Made by a program: the position numbers and the translations under genes
Assembly: GCF_000478605.2 (NCBI RefSeq)
Contig: NZ_ASHX02000001.1
Coordinates: 434,001 to 498,000 of the forward strand
DNA from: Streptomyces thermolilacinus SPC6
GTDB taxonomy: Bacteria; Actinomycetota; Actinomycetes; Streptomycetales; Streptomycetaceae
DNA length: 64,000 nt
Direction: 5' to 3'
The notes under the pieces: model-generated
Told to the model about the DNA's origin: nothing
The model's database searches: none
Seen by the model: the letters and a program-made list of their open reading frames with translations, nothing else
In this document: positions 1-9,273 of the stretch, one piece after another
How the letters are laid out: each line of letters begins with the position of its first letter
How positions within the stretch are numbered: position 1 is the first letter of the stretch

Positions 1-226
1 CGCCTCGCTCCAGGCGTGGAACGGCTTCCTCTTCCCGCTCGTCCTCACCCAGTCCTCGGAGAACAAGGTCATCACCATGGGTCTCTACGACTTCCAGACG
101 GAACACGGCGTCGACATCCCCGGCCTCCTCGCGGCCGTCGTCCTGTCGATGCTGCCCATCCTGCTCGTCTACCTGTTCGCCCGCCGGGCCCTCGTGCAGG
201 GGCTGATGGGAGTCGGAGGAAAGTGA
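1..226 (+). CDS. Sugar ABC transporter permease, C-terminal end (BxlG/MalG-like)
   Basis: Only the last 74 codons are inside the window (first whole codon at position 2). They contain the end of the cytoplasmic coupling region (AWNGFLFPLVLT), a hydrophobic span (LLAAVVLSMLPILLVYLFA) and the terminal LVQGLMGVGGK typical of carbohydrate permeases of the MalG/CUT1 type. The stop overlaps the GTG start of the GH3 gene by 4 bp (GTGA), so the two are translationally coupled. This order matches the bxlE-bxlF-bxlG-bxlA xylo-oligosaccharide operon known from Streptomyces thermoviolaceus. The substrate is inferred from that context, because the binding protein lies outside the window. Confidence 0.85.
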   Translation, partial: ASLQAWNGFLFPLVLTQSSENKVITMGLYDFQTEHGVDIPGLLAAVVLSMLPILLVYLFARRALVQGLMGVGGK

Positions 227-2613
227 CCGACACCGTGGCCACCCCGCCCCCAGCCCCGTACCCCGTCTGGCGCGACCCCGCGGTGAGCGCCGAGGAGCGT
301 GTCGAGGCGCTGATCCGCGAGATGACTCTGAAGGAGAAGATCGCCCAGCTCTACGGCGTGTGGGTCGGGGCGTCCGACGAGGGCGCCGAGGTCGCGCCGC
401 ACCAGCACGACATGGAGGAGCCGGTCGACCTCGACGAGCTGCTTCCCGACGGTCTCGGCCAGCTCACCCGGCCCTTCGGAACCATCCCCGTCGATCCCGC
501 GCTCGGCGCCCTCTCCCTGATGCGGACGCAGGCGCGGATCAGCGCCGCGAACCGCTTCGGCATCCCGGCCGTCGCCCACGAGGAGTGCCTCGCGGGCTTC
601 GCGGCCTGGGGCGCCACCGCCTACCCGGTGCCCCTCTCGTGGGGGGCGACCTTCAACCCCCGGCTCGTACGGGAGATGGCCGCCGCCATCGGCCGCGACC
701 TGCGCGCGGTCGGAGTCCACCAGGGGCTCGCCCCCGTCCTCGACGTCGTACGCGACGTCCGCTGGGGGCGCGTCGAGGAGACCATCGGCGAGGACCCGTA
801 CCTCGTCGGGACGATCGCCACCGCCTACGTCCAGGGGCTGGAGTCCTCCGGTGTCGTCGCCACCCTCAAGCACTTCGCCGGTTACTCCGCGTCCCGTGCG
901 GGGCGCAACCTCGCCCCGGTCGGCATGGGCGCCAGGGAGCTGGCCGACGTGATCCTGCCGCCGTTCGAGATGGCGGTCCGGGAGGGCGGCGCGCGGTCGG
1001 TGATGCACGCCTACACCGACACCGACGGCGTTCCCTCGGCCGCCGACGAGCGGCTGCTCACCGGGCTCCTGCGGGAGACCTGGGGCTTCACCGGCACCGT
1101 TGTTGCCGACTACTTCGGCATCACGTTCCTGAAGACCCTGCACGGCGTCGCCGGAACACTCGGCGAGGCGGCCGGGGCGGCCCTCACGGCCGGTGTCGAC
1201 GTGGAACTGCCCACCGTCAAGGCCTTCGGCACGCCCCTCCTGGACGCGGTCCGGCGGGGACACGTGGCGGAAGGGGACGTGGACCGTGCGGTCAGGCGGG
1301 TCCTCCTCCAGAAGACCCGGCTCGGGCTGCTCGACCCCGACTGGAGCCCGGTCCCCCCGGCCCTGCGCGACGCCGACACCACCGCGGACCCCGAGACCCT
1401 GCGGGGCACGGTCGATCTGGACACGGCCGCCAACCGGCAGCTGGCCGCCCGTGTCGCGGAGCAGGCCGTCGTCCTGCTCCGCAACGACGGCATCCTGCCG
1501 CTGAGCCCGGGAACTCCCCGGAGGATCGCGCTGATCGGCCCCAACTCCGAGGCTCCCACGGCCGTCCTCGGCTGCTACTCCTTCCCCGTCCACGTCGGCG
1601 GTCAGCACCCCGGCACCCCGCTCGGCATCGACCTGCCCACGCTGCGCGACGCGCTCGTGGCCGAGTTCCCCGACGCCGAGGTCCTCGTGGCGCGCGGGAC
1701 CGGCGTCGACGACGGCGACACGGAGGGCTTCGCCGAGGCGCTCGCGCTCGCCCGCCGCGCCGACGTCGTCGTGGCGGCCCTGGGCGACCGCGCCGGGCTC
1801 TTCGGGCGGGGCACCAGCGGTGAGGGCTGCGACGCGGAGTCCCTCGTGCTCCCCGGGGCTCAGCAGCGGCTGCTGGACGCCCTCCTCGACACGGGGACAC
1901 CGGTCGTCACGACCCTGCTGGCGGGCCGGCCCTACGCGCTGGGCCGTGCGGCCGACGAGTCCGCTGCCGTCCTCCAGGCGTTCTTCCCCGGTGAGGCGGG
2001 TACGGCCGCGATCGCCTCCGTCCTCAGCGGCCGGACCGGTCCGAGCGGCCGGCTGCCCGTCAGCGTGCCGCGCCGTCCCGGCGTCCAGCCCTCCACCTAT
2101 CTGGCCTCCCGGCTGGGCCACACCAGCGAGGTGTCCAGCATCGACCCGACCCCGGCCTTCGGCTTCGGGCACGGGCTGACGTACACCGTCTTCGCGTGGG
2201 ACGACCTGGTGGTCGAAGAGGCCGAGGTCCCCACGGACGGCGCGGTGCGGCTCGCGCTGACCGTGGCGAACACCGGCGACCGCTCCGGCACCGAAGTCGT
2301 CCAGCTGTATCTGCACGACCCGGTGGCCTCCGTGGTGCAGCCCGCGCAGCGGCTCATCGGGTACGTACGTCTCGACCTGGCCCCCGGTGAGAGGAAGCGG
2401 GTCCACGTGGAGGTCCCCGCGGACCTCGCCTCGTTCACCGGCAGGACCGGGCGGCGCGTCGTGGAGCCGGGAGAGCTGGAACTGAGGCTGAGCGCCTCCA
2501 GCACGGAGCCTCGGCTGACCGCCCGGTTGACGCTGACCGGTCCGGTGCGGCGGGTGGACCACCACCGGCGGCTGCACGCCCGGTTCACGGTCCGCCCGTG
2601 CGCCGGGGGCTGA
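223..2613 (+). CDS. bxlA: GH3 glycoside hydrolase, probable intracellular beta-xylosidase/beta-glucosidase (BxlA-like)
   Basis: The protein has 796 residues and no signal peptide, so it should hydrolyse imported oligosaccharides in the cytoplasm. It shows the GH3 N-terminal barrel with KHFAGYSASRAGRNLAP, the nucleophile motif VVADYFG (Asp about 296), the GH3 C-terminal domain (about 410-640) and a C-terminal fibronectin III-like domain (about 690-790). The GTG start at 223 is preceded by GGAGG and overlaps the permease stop; an upstream extension of the same frame lies over the permease and is not coding. Coupling to the permease and the length near 770-800 fit BxlA. Specificity for xylose over glucose is inferred from context only, and no regulator site is visible in this part. 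Confidence 0.85.
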   Translation: MTDTVATPPPAPYPVWRDPAVSAEERVEALIREMTLKEKIAQLYGVWVGASDEGAEVAPHQHDMEEPVDLDELLPDGLGQLTRPFGTIPVDPALGALSLMRTQARISAANRFGIPAVAHEECLAGFAAWGATAYPVPLSWGATFNPRLVREMAAAIGRDLRAVGVHQGLAPVLDVVRDVRWGRVEETIGEDPYLVGTIATAYVQGLESSGVVATLKHFAGYSASRAGRNLAPVGMGARELADVILPPFEMAVREGGARSVMHAYTDTDGVPSAADERLLTGLLRETWGFTGTVVADYFGITFLKTLHGVAGTLGEAAGAALTAGVDVELPTVKAFGTPLLDAVRRGHVAEGDVDRAVRRVLLQKTRLGLLDPDWSPVPPALRDADTTADPETLRGTVDLDTAANRQLAARVAEQAVVLLRNDGILPLSPGTPRRIALIGPNSEAPTAVLGCYSFPVHVGGQHPGTPLGIDLPTLRDALVAEFPDAEVLVARGTGVDDGDTEGFAEALALARRADVVVAALGDRAGLFGRGTSGEGCDAESLVLPGAQQRLLDALLDTGTPVVTTLLAGRPYALGRAADESAAVLQAFFPGEAGTAAIASVLSGRTGPSGRLPVSVPRRPGVQPSTYLASRLGHTSEVSSIDPTPAFGFGHGLTYTVFAWDDLVVEEAEVPTDGAVRLALTVANTGDRSGTEVVQLYLHDPVASVVQPAQRLIGYVRLDLAPGERKRVHVEVPADLASFTGRTGRRVVEPGELELRLSASSTEPRLTARLTLTGPVRRVDHHRRLHARFTVRPCAGG

Positions 2614-3254
2614 CCGGCTCGGCGCCCGGACGGTCAGGCGGTGCCGCAGGCGGGACGGGATGTTCATCGTCACGGTCTCCAGGGGCGGGTTCCGCCGGCG
2701 ATGAATGCTTCGCCTCCCGCCTTCGCGCCTCAATGGTTTTGAGTCGGTGCGCGAAGCTCTCGGCGCCGACGCGCCAGTCGCATGTCGGCTGAGGTTTGAG
2801 CCCGGCCACCGACGACTGCGGCGCCCCGGCCGGTGCCGCGCGGGACGAGGACGCACCTTCCCCTGCCGTCGCAGCGTGGCGAATTCGGCCACGAAGCCGA
2901 CTTCCGGCCGGGCCGAACGCGCCCGTTGACGGTGAGGGAGGGTGTCACTACTGTGCGCTCCAGTTCCCCGGCCGATCGACCGCCGTTCCCTGTTCCAACG
3001 CTTGGGAGCGCTCCCAGTCCCTTGTTCGCAACAGGACCAGCCAGGAGGGAGGCTTGGCATGCGCAAAACATTTCGACCCTCCGGGCGAAAGCCCGCGGTA
3101 CGGCGGACATCGTGCGGTGAAGCGACCTGAACGGCACCCACCAGTACGTCCACCAGGGCATGGACCCCGGCGCCCGAGGCGACTGCCTCCGCCTCCCCTG
3201 GCCGATGGGCCCGCTCGCCCGGACCACCTCACCCCGCTGACACAGGAGTCGCTC
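2614..3254. other. 641-bp non-coding region before the GH9 gene
   Basis: No open frame here has convincing coding character or a ribosome site. The region holds the CebR-type palindrome at 3003-3016, and the leader of the downstream GH9 gene (3017-3254). I see no hairpin strong enough to call as a terminator for the GH3 gene. Confidence 0.6.
3003..3016. promoter_or_regulatory. CebR-type operator
   Basis: TGGGAGCGCTCCCA is a perfect 14-bp palindrome and equals the known binding consensus of CebR, the LacI-family repressor of cellulose and cello-oligosaccharide genes in Streptomyces. It lies about 240 bp upstream of a GH9 cellulase gene, so CebR and cellobiose/cellotriose probably control that gene. 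cebR itself is not in the window. Confidence 0.85.
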
Positions 3255-5414
3255 ATGCCCCCCACCACTCCCCCACCGCAACGCCCGCCGCGCCTCCTCA
3301 CCGCCCTGCTGACGGGCGCCCTCCTCCTCGGCGGTCTCATGACCGCACCGGCCGCCGCGGGGGCGCCCGCCGCCGCGGCGGCCACCACGGCCGTACGCGT
3401 CAACCAGGTCGGCTATCTGCCGGACGGTCCGAAGCGCGCCACCGTCGTCACCACGGCGACGCAAGCCCTCACCTGGCGGCTGCGCGACGCGTCCGGCACG
3501 GTCGTCGCCTCCGGACCGACGGACCCGCGCGGCGCGGACGCCCCCTCCGGGCAGTCCGTCCACGTGGCCGACTTCTCCTCGTACCGGAGCACGGGTTCGG
3601 GATACGTCCTGACGGTGGACGGCAGCGGCAGCGCGCCCTTCGACATCCGCGCGGACCTCTACGACACGCTGCGCGCCGACTCGATGGCGTTCTTCCACCA
3701 CCAGCGCAGCGGCATCGCCATCGACGCCTCCCTGGTCGGCTCCGCCTACGCCCGCCCGGCCGGGCACCTCGGCGTCGCGCCCAACAAGGGCGACACCTCC
3801 GTCCCCTGCCAGGCCACCGTGTGCGACTACACCCGGGACGTCAGGGGCGGCTGGTACGACGCCGGTGACCACGGCAAGTACGTGGTCAACGGCGGCCTGT
3901 CCACCTGGCTGGTCGTCAACTCCTTCGAACGGGCCAAACGCTCGGGCAAGGAGGCGGCGCTCGGCGACTCGACCCTGCGCGTCCCCGAGCGCGGCAACGG
4001 GACGCCGGACGTCCTGGACGAGGCGCGCTGGGAGCTGGACTTCCTGATGCGCATGCAGGTGCCCGAGGGCAAGCCGTACGCGGGCATGGCCTTCCACAAG
4101 ATCCATGACGCGGAGTGGACCGGCATGCCGACGCGCCCCGAGCGGGACGCCCAGCCCCGCGAACTGCACCGCCCGTCCACCGCCGCCACGCTGAACCTCG
4201 CGGCGGCCACCGCGCAGTGCGCCCGGGTCTTCCGCCCGTACGACTCCGCGTACGCCGACCGCTGCCTGTCCACCGCCCGCCGCGCCTGGACCGCGGCGCG
4301 GGCCACCCCCGCCCTCTACGCGCCGGAGTCGGACAGCACGGGCGGCGGTGCCTACGCGGACACGCGCGTCACTGACGAGTTCTACTGGGCGGCCGCCGAG
4401 CTGTACGCGACGACCGGCGAGAGCGCGTACCGGGACGCGGTCGCCTCCTCGCCCTGGCACACCGCCGCCGACGCCTTCAGCCCGTACGGCTTCGGCTGGG
4501 CCGACACGGCCGCGCTGGGCCGTCTCGTTCTGGCCACCGTCCCGAACGGGCTGCCCGCGTCCGACGTGGCGCGCGTCCGGGCCTCGGTGACGGCGGCCGC
4601 CGACGGCTACCTGTCCAGGATGGCCGCGCAGGGCTACGCGGTGCCCGTCCCGGCCGACGGGTACTTCTGGGGCTCGAACGGCGAGGTCGCCAACGACGCG
4701 GTCGTCATGGCCGTCGCCGCCGAGCTGACGGGCGACGGGCGCTACCGCGCCGGTGCGCTGGAGACGCTGGACTACCTGCTGGGCCGCAACGCCCTCGGCC
4801 TGTCGTACGTGACCGGCTACGGCGAGACGTTCGCGCAGAACCAGCACCACCGCTTCTGGGCACACCAGCTGGACGCCTCCCTGCCCCGCCCGCCGGCCGG
4901 GTCGCTCGCCGGCGGCCCCAACAGCGCGCTCCAGGACCCGGTGGCGCGGGAGAGGCTCACCGGCTGCGCTCCCGCCGCCTGCTACATCGACCACGTCGAC
5001 TCGTACTCCACCAACGAGGTGGCGATCAACTGGAACGCCCCGCTGGCCTGGCTCGCCGCCTACGCAGCCGAGCGGACGACCACCGCCGAACCGCCCACCG
5101 CGGCCTGCGCGGTGACCTACACGGTGGACAACGTGTGGAGCACCGGCTTCACCGCGACCGTCACCGTCCGGAACACCGGGTCGGCCGCGGTTGACGGCTG
5201 GGAGCTGACCTGGACCCATCCGGGCGGCCAGCGGGTCACCGGCGCCTGGAACGCGACCGTCACCCAGAGCGGCAACGCCGTCAGCGCCCGCCACGCCGAC
5301 TGGAACCGGGCGATCGCCCCTGGTGCGACCGTGAGTTTCGGAGTCCAGGGGACAGGCACCGACACGAGTGGCTCCCCCACGGCCTTCGCCCTCAACGGGA
5401 GCGCCTGCGCCTGA
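3255..5414 (+). CDS. Secreted GH9 endoglucanase/cellulase with C-terminal CBM2
   Basis: The protein has 719 residues. It starts with a Sec-type signal peptide (about 1-45; hydrophobic core [16 protein letters not shown]), followed by the Ig-like N-terminal domain of theme-B GH9 enzymes ([16 protein letters not shown]) and the GH9 catalytic barrel. Catalytic motifs are present: DAGDHGKY (Asp 202 and Asp 205), NQHHRFWAH, and [13 protein letters not shown] with the acid Glu 588. A CBM2 cellulose-binding module fills 618-719, with the usual terminal cysteines (CAVTY at its start, NGSACA at its end). The ATG at 3255 follows ACAGGAG. It cleaves beta-1,4-glucan outside the cell. The CebR palindrome upstream suggests cello-oligosaccharide induction. 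Confidence 0.93.
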   Translation: MPPTTPPPQRPPRLLTALLTGALLLGGLMTAPAAAGAPAAAAATTAVRVNQVGYLPDGPKRATVVTTATQALTWRLRDASGTVVASGPTDPRGADAPSGQSVHVADFSSYRSTGSGYVLTVDGSGSAPFDIRADLYDTLRADSMAFFHHQRSGIAIDASLVGSAYARPAGHLGVAPNKGDTSVPCQATVCDYTRDVRGGWYDAGDHGKYVVNGGLSTWLVVNSFERAKRSGKEAALGDSTLRVPERGNGTPDVLDEARWELDFLMRMQVPEGKPYAGMAFHKIHDAEWTGMPTRPERDAQPRELHRPSTAATLNLAAATAQCARVFRPYDSAYADRCLSTARRAWTAARATPALYAPESDSTGGGAYADTRVTDEFYWAAAELYATTGESAYRDAVASSPWHTAADAFSPYGFGWADTAALGRLVLATVPNGLPASDVARVRASVTAAADGYLSRMAAQGYAVPVPADGYFWGSNGEVANDAVVMAVAAELTGDGRYRAGALETLDYLLGRNALGLSYVTGYGETFAQNQHHRFWAHQLDASLPRPPAGSLAGGPNSALQDPVARERLTGCAPAACYIDHVDSYSTNEVAINWNAPLAWLAAYAAERTTTAEPPTAACAVTYTVDNVWSTGFTATVTVRNTGSAAVDGWELTWTHPGGQRVTGAWNATVTQSGNAVSARHADWNRAIAPGATVSFGVQGTGTDTSGSPTAFALNGSACA

Positions 5415-5420
5415 CACCCC

Positions 5421-5462
5421 GCCGGCCGGGCCGGGCGGCCGCTCCCGCCCGGCCCGGCCGGC
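5421..5462. terminator. Bidirectional terminator hairpin
   Basis: A perfect 18-bp GC stem (5421-5438 with 5445-5462) with a 6-nt loop lies in the gap between the convergent GH9 and MFS genes. It has no U-run, as is usual in Streptomyces. Confidence 0.8.
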
Positions 5463-5469
5463 ACCCCGC

Positions 5470-6993
5470 CTACCCCCGGACCTCCCCACCCACCACGAGG
5501 TCCCGGGAAGGGGCGTCAGCGGGTCCCTTCGGTGTCGTCGGCCCGGTGAGACGGCGCAGCGCGAGGACACCGAGCGCCAGGTGCAGGAGGCTCGCCGCGG
5601 CGGCGGCCGCGTGCAGGCCGGTGACGAAGGCCGACTCCGCGCCCTCGACGACGGACGGCGCCAGTCCCGGCAGCTGGAGTGTCCCGTCGAGGGTGGGCGC
5701 GAGGCCGGGCCCCTGGATCCGGAAGACCAGCGCGGCGAGCGAGCCGAGGAGCGCGATGCCGAGAGCGTTGCCGATCTCGTTGCTGGTCTCGGCGATCGCC
5801 CCCGCCGAGCCCGCTCGCTCCGCGGGGACGGCGCCGACGGCGGTGTCGGCGACCACGGCGAAGGAGATGCCGTAGCCGACGCCCGCGACGACCGTGGAAG
5901 CGACGTACCAGCCGGTTCCGCCGGTGATCGTGACCGGCAGCAGGAGCAGCAGACCCGCCGCGACGGAGAAGTGACAGGTGATCAGAGCGGTGCGCCTGCC
6001 GACGCGGTCGACCACGATCGGTGTGACGACGCACGTGACGGTGAGCACCACGGCTCCGGGCAGCGCGAGGAGCGCGGCGTGCAGGACCGGCAGTCCGAGG
6101 ACGGACTGGAGGTAGACGCCTGTCAGGTAGGCGGTCGCCGACCACGCGGCCAACGGCAGCAGGCCGGTGATGACGGCGACCGTGAAGACGCGGTCGCGGA
6201 AGAGCGAGAAGTCCATCAGCGGGTGCTCGAGGCGCCGCTGTCGGAGAGCGAACCACGTGAGCGACGCCGCTCCGGCCAGTCCCGCGAGGACGGGGACGGC
6301 GGAGAGGCCCTCGGCCGCGGCGTGCTTGAGACCGTAGACCGTGAGCAGGAGGCCGCCCGCGGAGGTGGCGACACTGAGCGCGTCGACCCGCCCCGGCCGA
6401 GTCGCGCGGACCTCGCCGAGCAGGACCGGCGCGAAGACCAGGAACAGGGCGATGACGGGCAGGTTGACCAGGAAGACCGAGCCCCACCAGAACCGCTCCA
6501 GCAGGACGCCGCCGACGATCGGACCGATGGCGAACCCGGCGGCGAACGCCGCGGCGAAGACGCCGATGGCCCGCGCCCGTCGGCGCGGGTCACCGAACAG
6601 TTCGCTCAGCACGGCCAGCGCCGAGGGCAGGAGAGTCGACCCGGCCACCCCCATGAGGGCACGGGCGGCGATGAGGAGCTCGGGGGTGGGGGCGAAGGCC
6701 GCTGCCGCGGACCCGATGCCGAAGACCGTCGCGCCGAGCATGAGCAGCTTCAGCCGGCCGTATCGGTCTCCGATACCGCCGAACGCGATGAGCAGGGAGC
6801 CGACGGCGAAGCCGTAGATGTCCAGGATCCACAGGGCCTGGTCCGCGGTCGGCGTGAGTGCCTGGCTGACCCGGGGCATCGCCAGGAACAGGATCGACCC
6901 GTCCATGGCGACCAGGAGCACCGGCCCGAGGATCACCAGCAGGCCGAGCCAGGCGCGTCGGGCGGGCGGGTTGTGCGTGTGCTGTTCGGACAT
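5470..6993 (-). CDS. MFS multidrug exporter, DHA2 (14-TM) family
   Basis: The protein has 507 residues with about 14 hydrophobic segments. The early motif VAMDGSILFLAMPRVSQAL and the loop GGIGDRYGRLKLLMLG (MFS motif A, GxLaDrxGrkxxl) mark a DHA2 drug:proton antiporter. ATG at 6993. It is divergent from an XRE-family regulator with a 102-bp gap that carries a dyad; this arrangement is typical for a drug pump controlled by its neighbour. It should export a toxic small molecule through the plasma membrane; the substrate is unknown. Confidence 0.9.
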   Translation of the reverse strand: MSEQHTHNPPARRAWLGLLVILGPVLLVAMDGSILFLAMPRVSQALTPTADQALWILDIYGFAVGSLLIAFGGIGDRYGRLKLLMLGATVFGIGSAAAAFAPTPELLIAARALMGVAGSTLLPSALAVLSELFGDPRRRARAIGVFAAAFAAGFAIGPIVGGVLLERFWWGSVFLVNLPVIALFLVFAPVLLGEVRATRPGRVDALSVATSAGGLLLTVYGLKHAAAEGLSAVPVLAGLAGAASLTWFALRQRRLEHPLMDFSLFRDRVFTVAVITGLLPLAAWSATAYLTGVYLQSVLGLPVLHAALLALPGAVVLTVTCVVTPIVVDRVGRRTALITCHFSVAAGLLLLLPVTITGGTGWYVASTVVAGVGYGISFAVVADTAVGAVPAERAGSAGAIAETSNEIGNALGIALLGSLAALVFRIQGPGLAPTLDGTLQLPGLAPSVVEGAESAFVTGLHAAAAAASLLHLALGVLALRRLTGPTTPKGPADAPSRDLVVGGEVRG

Positions 6994-7037
6994 GCCACGA
7001 CCGTCACGCACGGGCCGCGCGGCAGCCATCCCCATGC

Positions 7038-7066
7038 GGTGGGTACACCCGGCAGGTATACCCACC
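7038..7066. promoter_or_regulatory. Candidate operator between exporter and regulator
   Basis: Perfect 8-bp arms GGTGGGTA and TACCCACC are separated by 13 bp (centre to centre about 21 bp, two helical turns). The dyad sits in the 102-bp divergent gap, 45 bp from the exporter start and 30 bp from the regulator start. Binding by the adjacent XRE regulator is inferred. Confidence 0.55.
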
Positions 7067-7095
7067 GGGGTGACCGGGCGGCCTACCCTCAAGGC

Positions 7096-7995
7096 GTGGA
7101 GAGCCTTGGAACGTTTTTGAAGAGCCGCCGTGACCGGGTCAAGCCCGCCGAGATCGGGCTGCGCACATACGGGGCCACCCGCAGAGTCCCGGGGCTGCGA
7201 CGCGAAGAGCTCGCACAGCTCGCGGGAGTGAGCGCGGGGTACTACACACGCCTGGAGCAGGGTCAGGCGGAGACCGCGTCCGAGCAGGTCCTCGACGCCC
7301 TCGCACGGGTGCTGCGACTCGATGAGATCGAACGGGTCCACCTGCACAACCTCGCCCGCCAGCGCTCCGCCCTGGGGCTCCGCGAACCACGCCCGGAGAC
7401 ACCGCACCCACGGGTCCTCGCGCTCCTGGAGTCCCTCGACGAAGCGACACCGGCGATCGTGCTGGGCCGCCGCGGCGACGTGCTCGCGTGGAACCGCACG
7501 GGCCACGCGCTCATCGCCGAGCACATCGACTTCCATGCCCCGCGGGAGCCGACGCGACGTCCCTCCGTTCCCCGGATGTTCTTCCTCGACCCGCTCACCC
7601 GCGACCTGTACCGCAACTGGGAGGAACTCGCCCACGTCCATGTCGCCTACCTCCGGCTCACCGCGGGCCGGTACCCCACCGACGCACGGCTGGCGGAACT
7701 GATCGGAGAGCTCTCCATGCGCAGCGACGACTTCGCGAGGATGTGGGCAGCCGGAGAGGTCGCCGACTGCACCGTCGGGAACATGCGACTGCGGCACCCC
7801 ACGGTCGGCGCCGCGAGCGTCACTTACCAGGTCTGGCTCCAGCCCGACAGCCCCGACCACCGCCTGGAGATCTACACTCCGGACGACTCCGGCTCCGCTG
7901 ACGCGCTGCGGCTCCTGACGCTCCATCACCGCCCGGACGCCGAGGGGCATGACCCGGCGGGGCGCCCCCACCTGGCCGGACCCGCGCGTCCCTGA
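7096..7995 (+). CDS. XRE-family regulator with MmyB-like ligand-binding domain
   Basis: The protein has 299 residues. An N-terminal helix-turn-helix (LRREELAQLAGVSAGYYTRL, about 35-55) is followed by the MmyB-like PAS-type sensor domain (about 100-265, with AIVLGRRGDVLAWNRTGHAL and FLDPLTRDLYRNWEE). This architecture is common in actinobacteria and usually regulates a divergent gene, here an MFS exporter. GTG at 7096 is taken because the conserved start ESLGTFLKSRRDR follows; the frame is open far upstream across the exporter gene but that part is antisense. The ligand is unknown. Confidence 0.88.
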   Translation: MESLGTFLKSRRDRVKPAEIGLRTYGATRRVPGLRREELAQLAGVSAGYYTRLEQGQAETASEQVLDALARVLRLDEIERVHLHNLARQRSALGLREPRPETPHPRVLALLESLDEATPAIVLGRRGDVLAWNRTGHALIAEHIDFHAPREPTRRPSVPRMFFLDPLTRDLYRNWEELAHVHVAYLRLTAGRYPTDARLAELIGELSMRSDDFARMWAAGEVADCTVGNMRLRHPTVGAASVTYQVWLQPDSPDHRLEIYTPDDSGSADALRLLTLHHRPDAEGHDPAGRPHLAGPARP

Positions 7996-8186
7996 CGGCA
8001 CGCCAGGGCACTGCGGCGGTACGGGCGGGTGGTGGTGCGGCCGGGGAGCAAGCGGGTGCAGGTGCCGCGATCGGCCGATTTCGGATGAGGAGGGGCGGAA
8101 AGGGGCTACTGCGGGCGTGTACCGGGGTAGTCGTTCCTTCCCCGTGGAGGCGCGCAGATGTCTCCCGAAGGGTGGAGGGGACTGCC

Positions 8187-9203
8187 ATGGCGTTACGGAT
8201 CCGTACGGCACTCACACCGGCCCGGCGATCGCGCGGGGCGCCGCTCGCGTCCGCGCTGGCCCTCGTGCTCGCGCTCTCCGCGTGCGTGGCGGGCGGCGGC
8301 TCGGACGGCGGCGGTACGGCGCCCGGGCAGGCGCCCCGCACCACGACGGCCGCCCCCTCGGGCCCCTCGGCTCCCTCCGCCACCGCCGCCGTCCCGCCGG
8401 CGCCCGGTTCCCGGTCACCGGACCGTACGTCCCCGCCCCCGTCCCCGTCCTCGCCTCCGGGCCAGGCCACCGCACCGCCCCGGGAAGGCGGGCAGGTGCG
8501 GGCCGGCGTCTACTTCCTGCACGGCGAGCGGGTGTCGCCCGCTCCCCGCACCGTGACCGGCCCCGCCACGGCCGCGGGTGCCCTGCGCGCGCTGCTCGCG
8601 GGACCGAGCCGCTTCGAACGCGCGCACGGCCGGACGACTGCGATCCCCGCCGGGACGGAACTGAGGTCCCTCGCCGTGCGCGGCGGCGTCGCGACCGTCG
8701 ACCTGACCGGCCGGTACGACGACGGGGGCGGGGCGCTGTCGGCGCGCGCCCGGCTCGCCCAGGTCGTCTTCACGGCCACGCGCTTCCCCGCCGTGACGTC
8801 GGTGCGGTTCGCGCTGGACGGCGAGCCGGTGAGCCGCTTCGGCGGCGAGGGCGTCGACGTCTCCCGGCCGCTCGGCAGGGCCGACTTCGCGGACCTCGTG
8901 CCCGCCGTGCTCGTGGAGTCGCCGATGATCGGCGACACCGTCCGCAGCCCGGTCAGGGTGCGGGGCACCGCGAACACCTTCGAGGCCGCCTTCGGCCTGC
9001 GGCTCACCGACGCGGCCGGGCGCACGGCGGCGCAGGCGCACGGCATGGCCTCCTCGGGCACCGGCACCCGCGGGACGTTCGACCTGACCCTCGCCTTCCG
9101 GACCGCGCGCGAGAGCGCCGGGACCCTGACCGCCCTCTGGGACTCCCCGGAGGAGGGGCGCCTGGTGGACACCGTCACCGTCCCGCTCACCCTGCGGCCC
9201 TGA
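8187..9203 (+). CDS. Lipoprotein with GerMN and Gmad2 domains
   Basis: The protein has 338 residues. A signal peptide with lipobox LSAC (Cys about 33) predicts membrane anchoring outside the cell. After a Pro/Thr/Ser-rich linker comes a GerMN domain (about 108-230; VYFLHGERVSPAPR ... VATVDLTGRYDDGG) and then a Gmad2 immunoglobulin-like domain (about 240-338; VESPMIGDTVRSPVRVRGTA). Both are known from spore-germination and envelope proteins; the exact role in Streptomyces is not established. ATG at 8187 is preceded by GGAGGGG. It is not part of an obvious operon and ends at a shared hairpin with the convergent protease. Confidence 0.85.
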   Translation: MALRIRTALTPARRSRGAPLASALALVLALSACVAGGGSDGGGTAPGQAPRTTTAAPSGPSAPSATAAVPPAPGSRSPDRTSPPPSPSSPPGQATAPPREGGQVRAGVYFLHGERVSPAPRTVTGPATAAGALRALLAGPSRFERAHGRTTAIPAGTELRSLAVRGGVATVDLTGRYDDGGGALSARARLAQVVFTATRFPAVTSVRFALDGEPVSRFGGEGVDVSRPLGRADFADLVPAVLVESPMIGDTVRSPVRVRGTANTFEAAFGLRLTDAAGRTAAQAHGMASSGTGTRGTFDLTLAFRTARESAGTLTALWDSPEEGRLVDTVTVPLTLRP

Positions 9204-9219
9204 CGGCCCGCCGGGCAGC

Positions 9220-9259
9220 GGCGCCGGCCGTCCCCGGGTGAGTGGGGGCGGCCGGCGCC
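9220..9259. terminator. Bidirectional terminator hairpin
   Basis: Arms GGCGCCGGCCG (9220-9230) and CGGCCGGCGCC (9249-9259) pair perfectly over 11 bp with an 18-nt loop, between two convergent genes. Confidence 0.7.
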
Positions 9260-9273
9260 TGGGGCCCGGCGGC

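Noticed and set aside
169..3153. Very long open frame on the minus strand across the GH3 gene and its downstream gap
   Set aside because: It is antisense to a fully supported GH3 gene, has a low-complexity Arg/Gly/Pro-rich translation and matches no family; long shadow frames are normal at this GC content.
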